The position numbers were made by a program, and so were the translations under genes. Below, piece after piece: positions 63,425 through 64,000 of a stretch of 64,000 nt of DNA (positions within the stretch are counted from its first letter, which is position 1; every line of letters starts with the position of its first letter). Below the pieces are notes generated by a model that ran no database searches, was not told the DNA's origin, and worked only from the letters and a program-made list of their open reading frames with translations. The DNA comes from Bacillus sp. AFS073361 (GTDB lineage: Bacteria; Bacillota; Bacilli; Bacillales; Cytobacillaceae): assembly GCF_002567005.1 (NCBI RefSeq), contig NZ_NUZU01000004.1:1-64000 (forward strand). Direction: 5' to 3'.

Positions 63425-64000
63425 TTATATTCCACTCGCCTTGATCTCCTTTAGCATTTGCGGTTTTCCAAATAAGTACCCCTGTACCAATGGAATTCCT
63501 AATGTTTTTGCCATTTTTAAATCAACTTGTCTTTCAATTCCCTCTAATACCAGTTGAATATTATTCCTGTTACAATATTGGATGACTGCTTCAATCATCA
63601 TCTGTTTTTTCTTTGATGTTGATAAATTCTTTGAAAAATATCGATCTAGCTTCGCGAAATGAGGATCAAAATCAATCAGTGTACTTAATGATGACCAACC
63701 TTTTCCTATATCATCAATAGCAATTAAAAAGCCATACCGTTTCAATAGAGAAATTCTTTGTTTTAAAAGTTTGGACTGATCGGATCGAAATGTTTGCTCC
63801 GTTTCATTTAATTCAAACACAATCTGTTGATTGGGCAACTTAAAATCTTGAACCACTTGGTTGATAAAAATGGGGAAATTAGCATTTAAAATAGTTGAAG
63901 GAAGTACGTTTAAAAACAGCAGCCCACGGTTCTTTATACCATCAGCAGAATACCATGTAGATAAAGCTTTATGTATAGATTGCGTATCCAATTGATAAAG
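63425..64000 (-). CDS. EAL-domain protein, N-terminus beyond the window
   Basis: At least 190 residues; the frame stays open to the right edge (LYQLDTQSIHKALSTW), so the EAL motif itself is outside. Visible: ELNETEQ (for ELTE), IDDIGKGWSSLSTL (for DDFGTGYSSL, both Asp kept), HFAKLDRYF (Lys kept), LEGIE (for EGVE) and QGYLFGKP. Most metal and base residues are kept, with some drift, so activity is possible. A c-di-GMP phosphodiesterase or receptor next to fliK. Confidence 0.78.
   Translation of the reverse strand, partial: LYQLDTQSIHKALSTWYSADGIKNRGLLFLNVLPSTILNANFPIFINQVVQDFKLPNQQIVFELNETEQTFRSDQSKLLKQRISLLKRYGFLIAIDDIGKGWSSLSTLIDFDPHFAKLDRYFSKNLSTSKKKQMMIEAVIQYCNRNNIQLVLEGIERQVDLKMAKTLGIPLVQGYLFGKPQMLKEIKASGI

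Noticed and set aside
63425-64000. EAL protein as degenerate because the EAL motif is missing
   Set aside because: The frame continues past the window edge, so the missing part is only not visible; most other catalytic positions are kept.

Overview
The window looks like a chromosomal motility region from a low-GC, endospore-forming member of the Bacillales. The evidence for that placement is gene order and protein type close to Bacillus (FliY instead of FliN, FlhF/FlhG, MotAB, FlaG, FliST, YaaR, YviE and YvyF homologues), a Spo0E-like phosphatase, an RsfA-like protein, Bacillus-type Shine-Dalgarno sites and SigD-type promoters. I cannot name the genus. Almost all genes are on the minus strand, so the region reads from high to low coordinates.

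Layout: The left edge (1-151) is the leader of an rRNA operon that runs out of the window. An M6-type secreted metalloprotease, a staygreen-family protein and a small gene graveyard follow (to about 4.0 kb). A cytoplasmic PAS histidine kinase with a NarL/LuxR-type response regulator lies at 4.1-6.6 kb. From 23.0 down to 6.9 kb runs the main flagellar operon: flgB flgC fliE fliF fliG fliH fliI fliJ ylxF fliO fliP fliQ fliR flhB flhA flhF flhG, an unknown membrane protein, then sigD. From 23 to 32 kb come a diguanylate cyclase, a FlgJ-type glucosaminidase, fliT-fliS-flaG, a Spo0E-like gene, an RsfA-like gene, a PilZ protein and a GGDEF-EAL protein. flgM-flgN-flgK-flgL, a second diguanylate cyclase, yviE, flagellin (hag), csrA and fliD follow to 42 kb. 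The 42-54 kb block holds flhO-flhP, a SwrB-like gene, a second fliL, yaaR, cheR, two long chemoreceptors, two cheW genes and cheA. motAB diverges at 54.3 kb. The last block (56.0-62.3 kb) is fliK-flgD-flgE-fliL-fliM-fliY-cheY-yvyF, preceded by a second ylxF and a partial EAL gene at the right edge.

Most striking: (1) the flagellin gene is interrupted by a 362-bp group I intron (38067-38428). Removing it restores a canonical flagellin C-terminus. (2) The gene just upstream, csrA, encodes two CsrA units fused in one 107-residue chain; the second RNA-binding face appears degenerate, the C-terminal helix that FliW contacts in B. subtilis is lacking, and no fliW is present in the window. (3) csrA is preceded by three tandem copies of a SigD promoter unit of about 84 bp. 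(4) The classical fla/che operon is cut exactly between ylxF|fliK and cheY|fliO, with the excised block about 40 kb away and a ylxF paralogue at its head. (5) A CTATCAAAA / TTTTGATAG element recurs in front of several motility operons, including an 18-nt identical palindrome upstream of both hag and motA.

Together the genes would build and power a complete peritrichous-type flagellum: export gate, basal body, MS and C rings, rod, hook, filament, cap, chaperones and stator. They add a chemotaxis core (CheA, CheW x2, CheY, CheR, MCP x2, FliY phosphatase) and a c-di-GMP layer (two GGDEF proteins, one GGDEF-EAL, one EAL, one PilZ). cheB, cheC, cheD, cheV and fliW are not in the window and may lie elsewhere.
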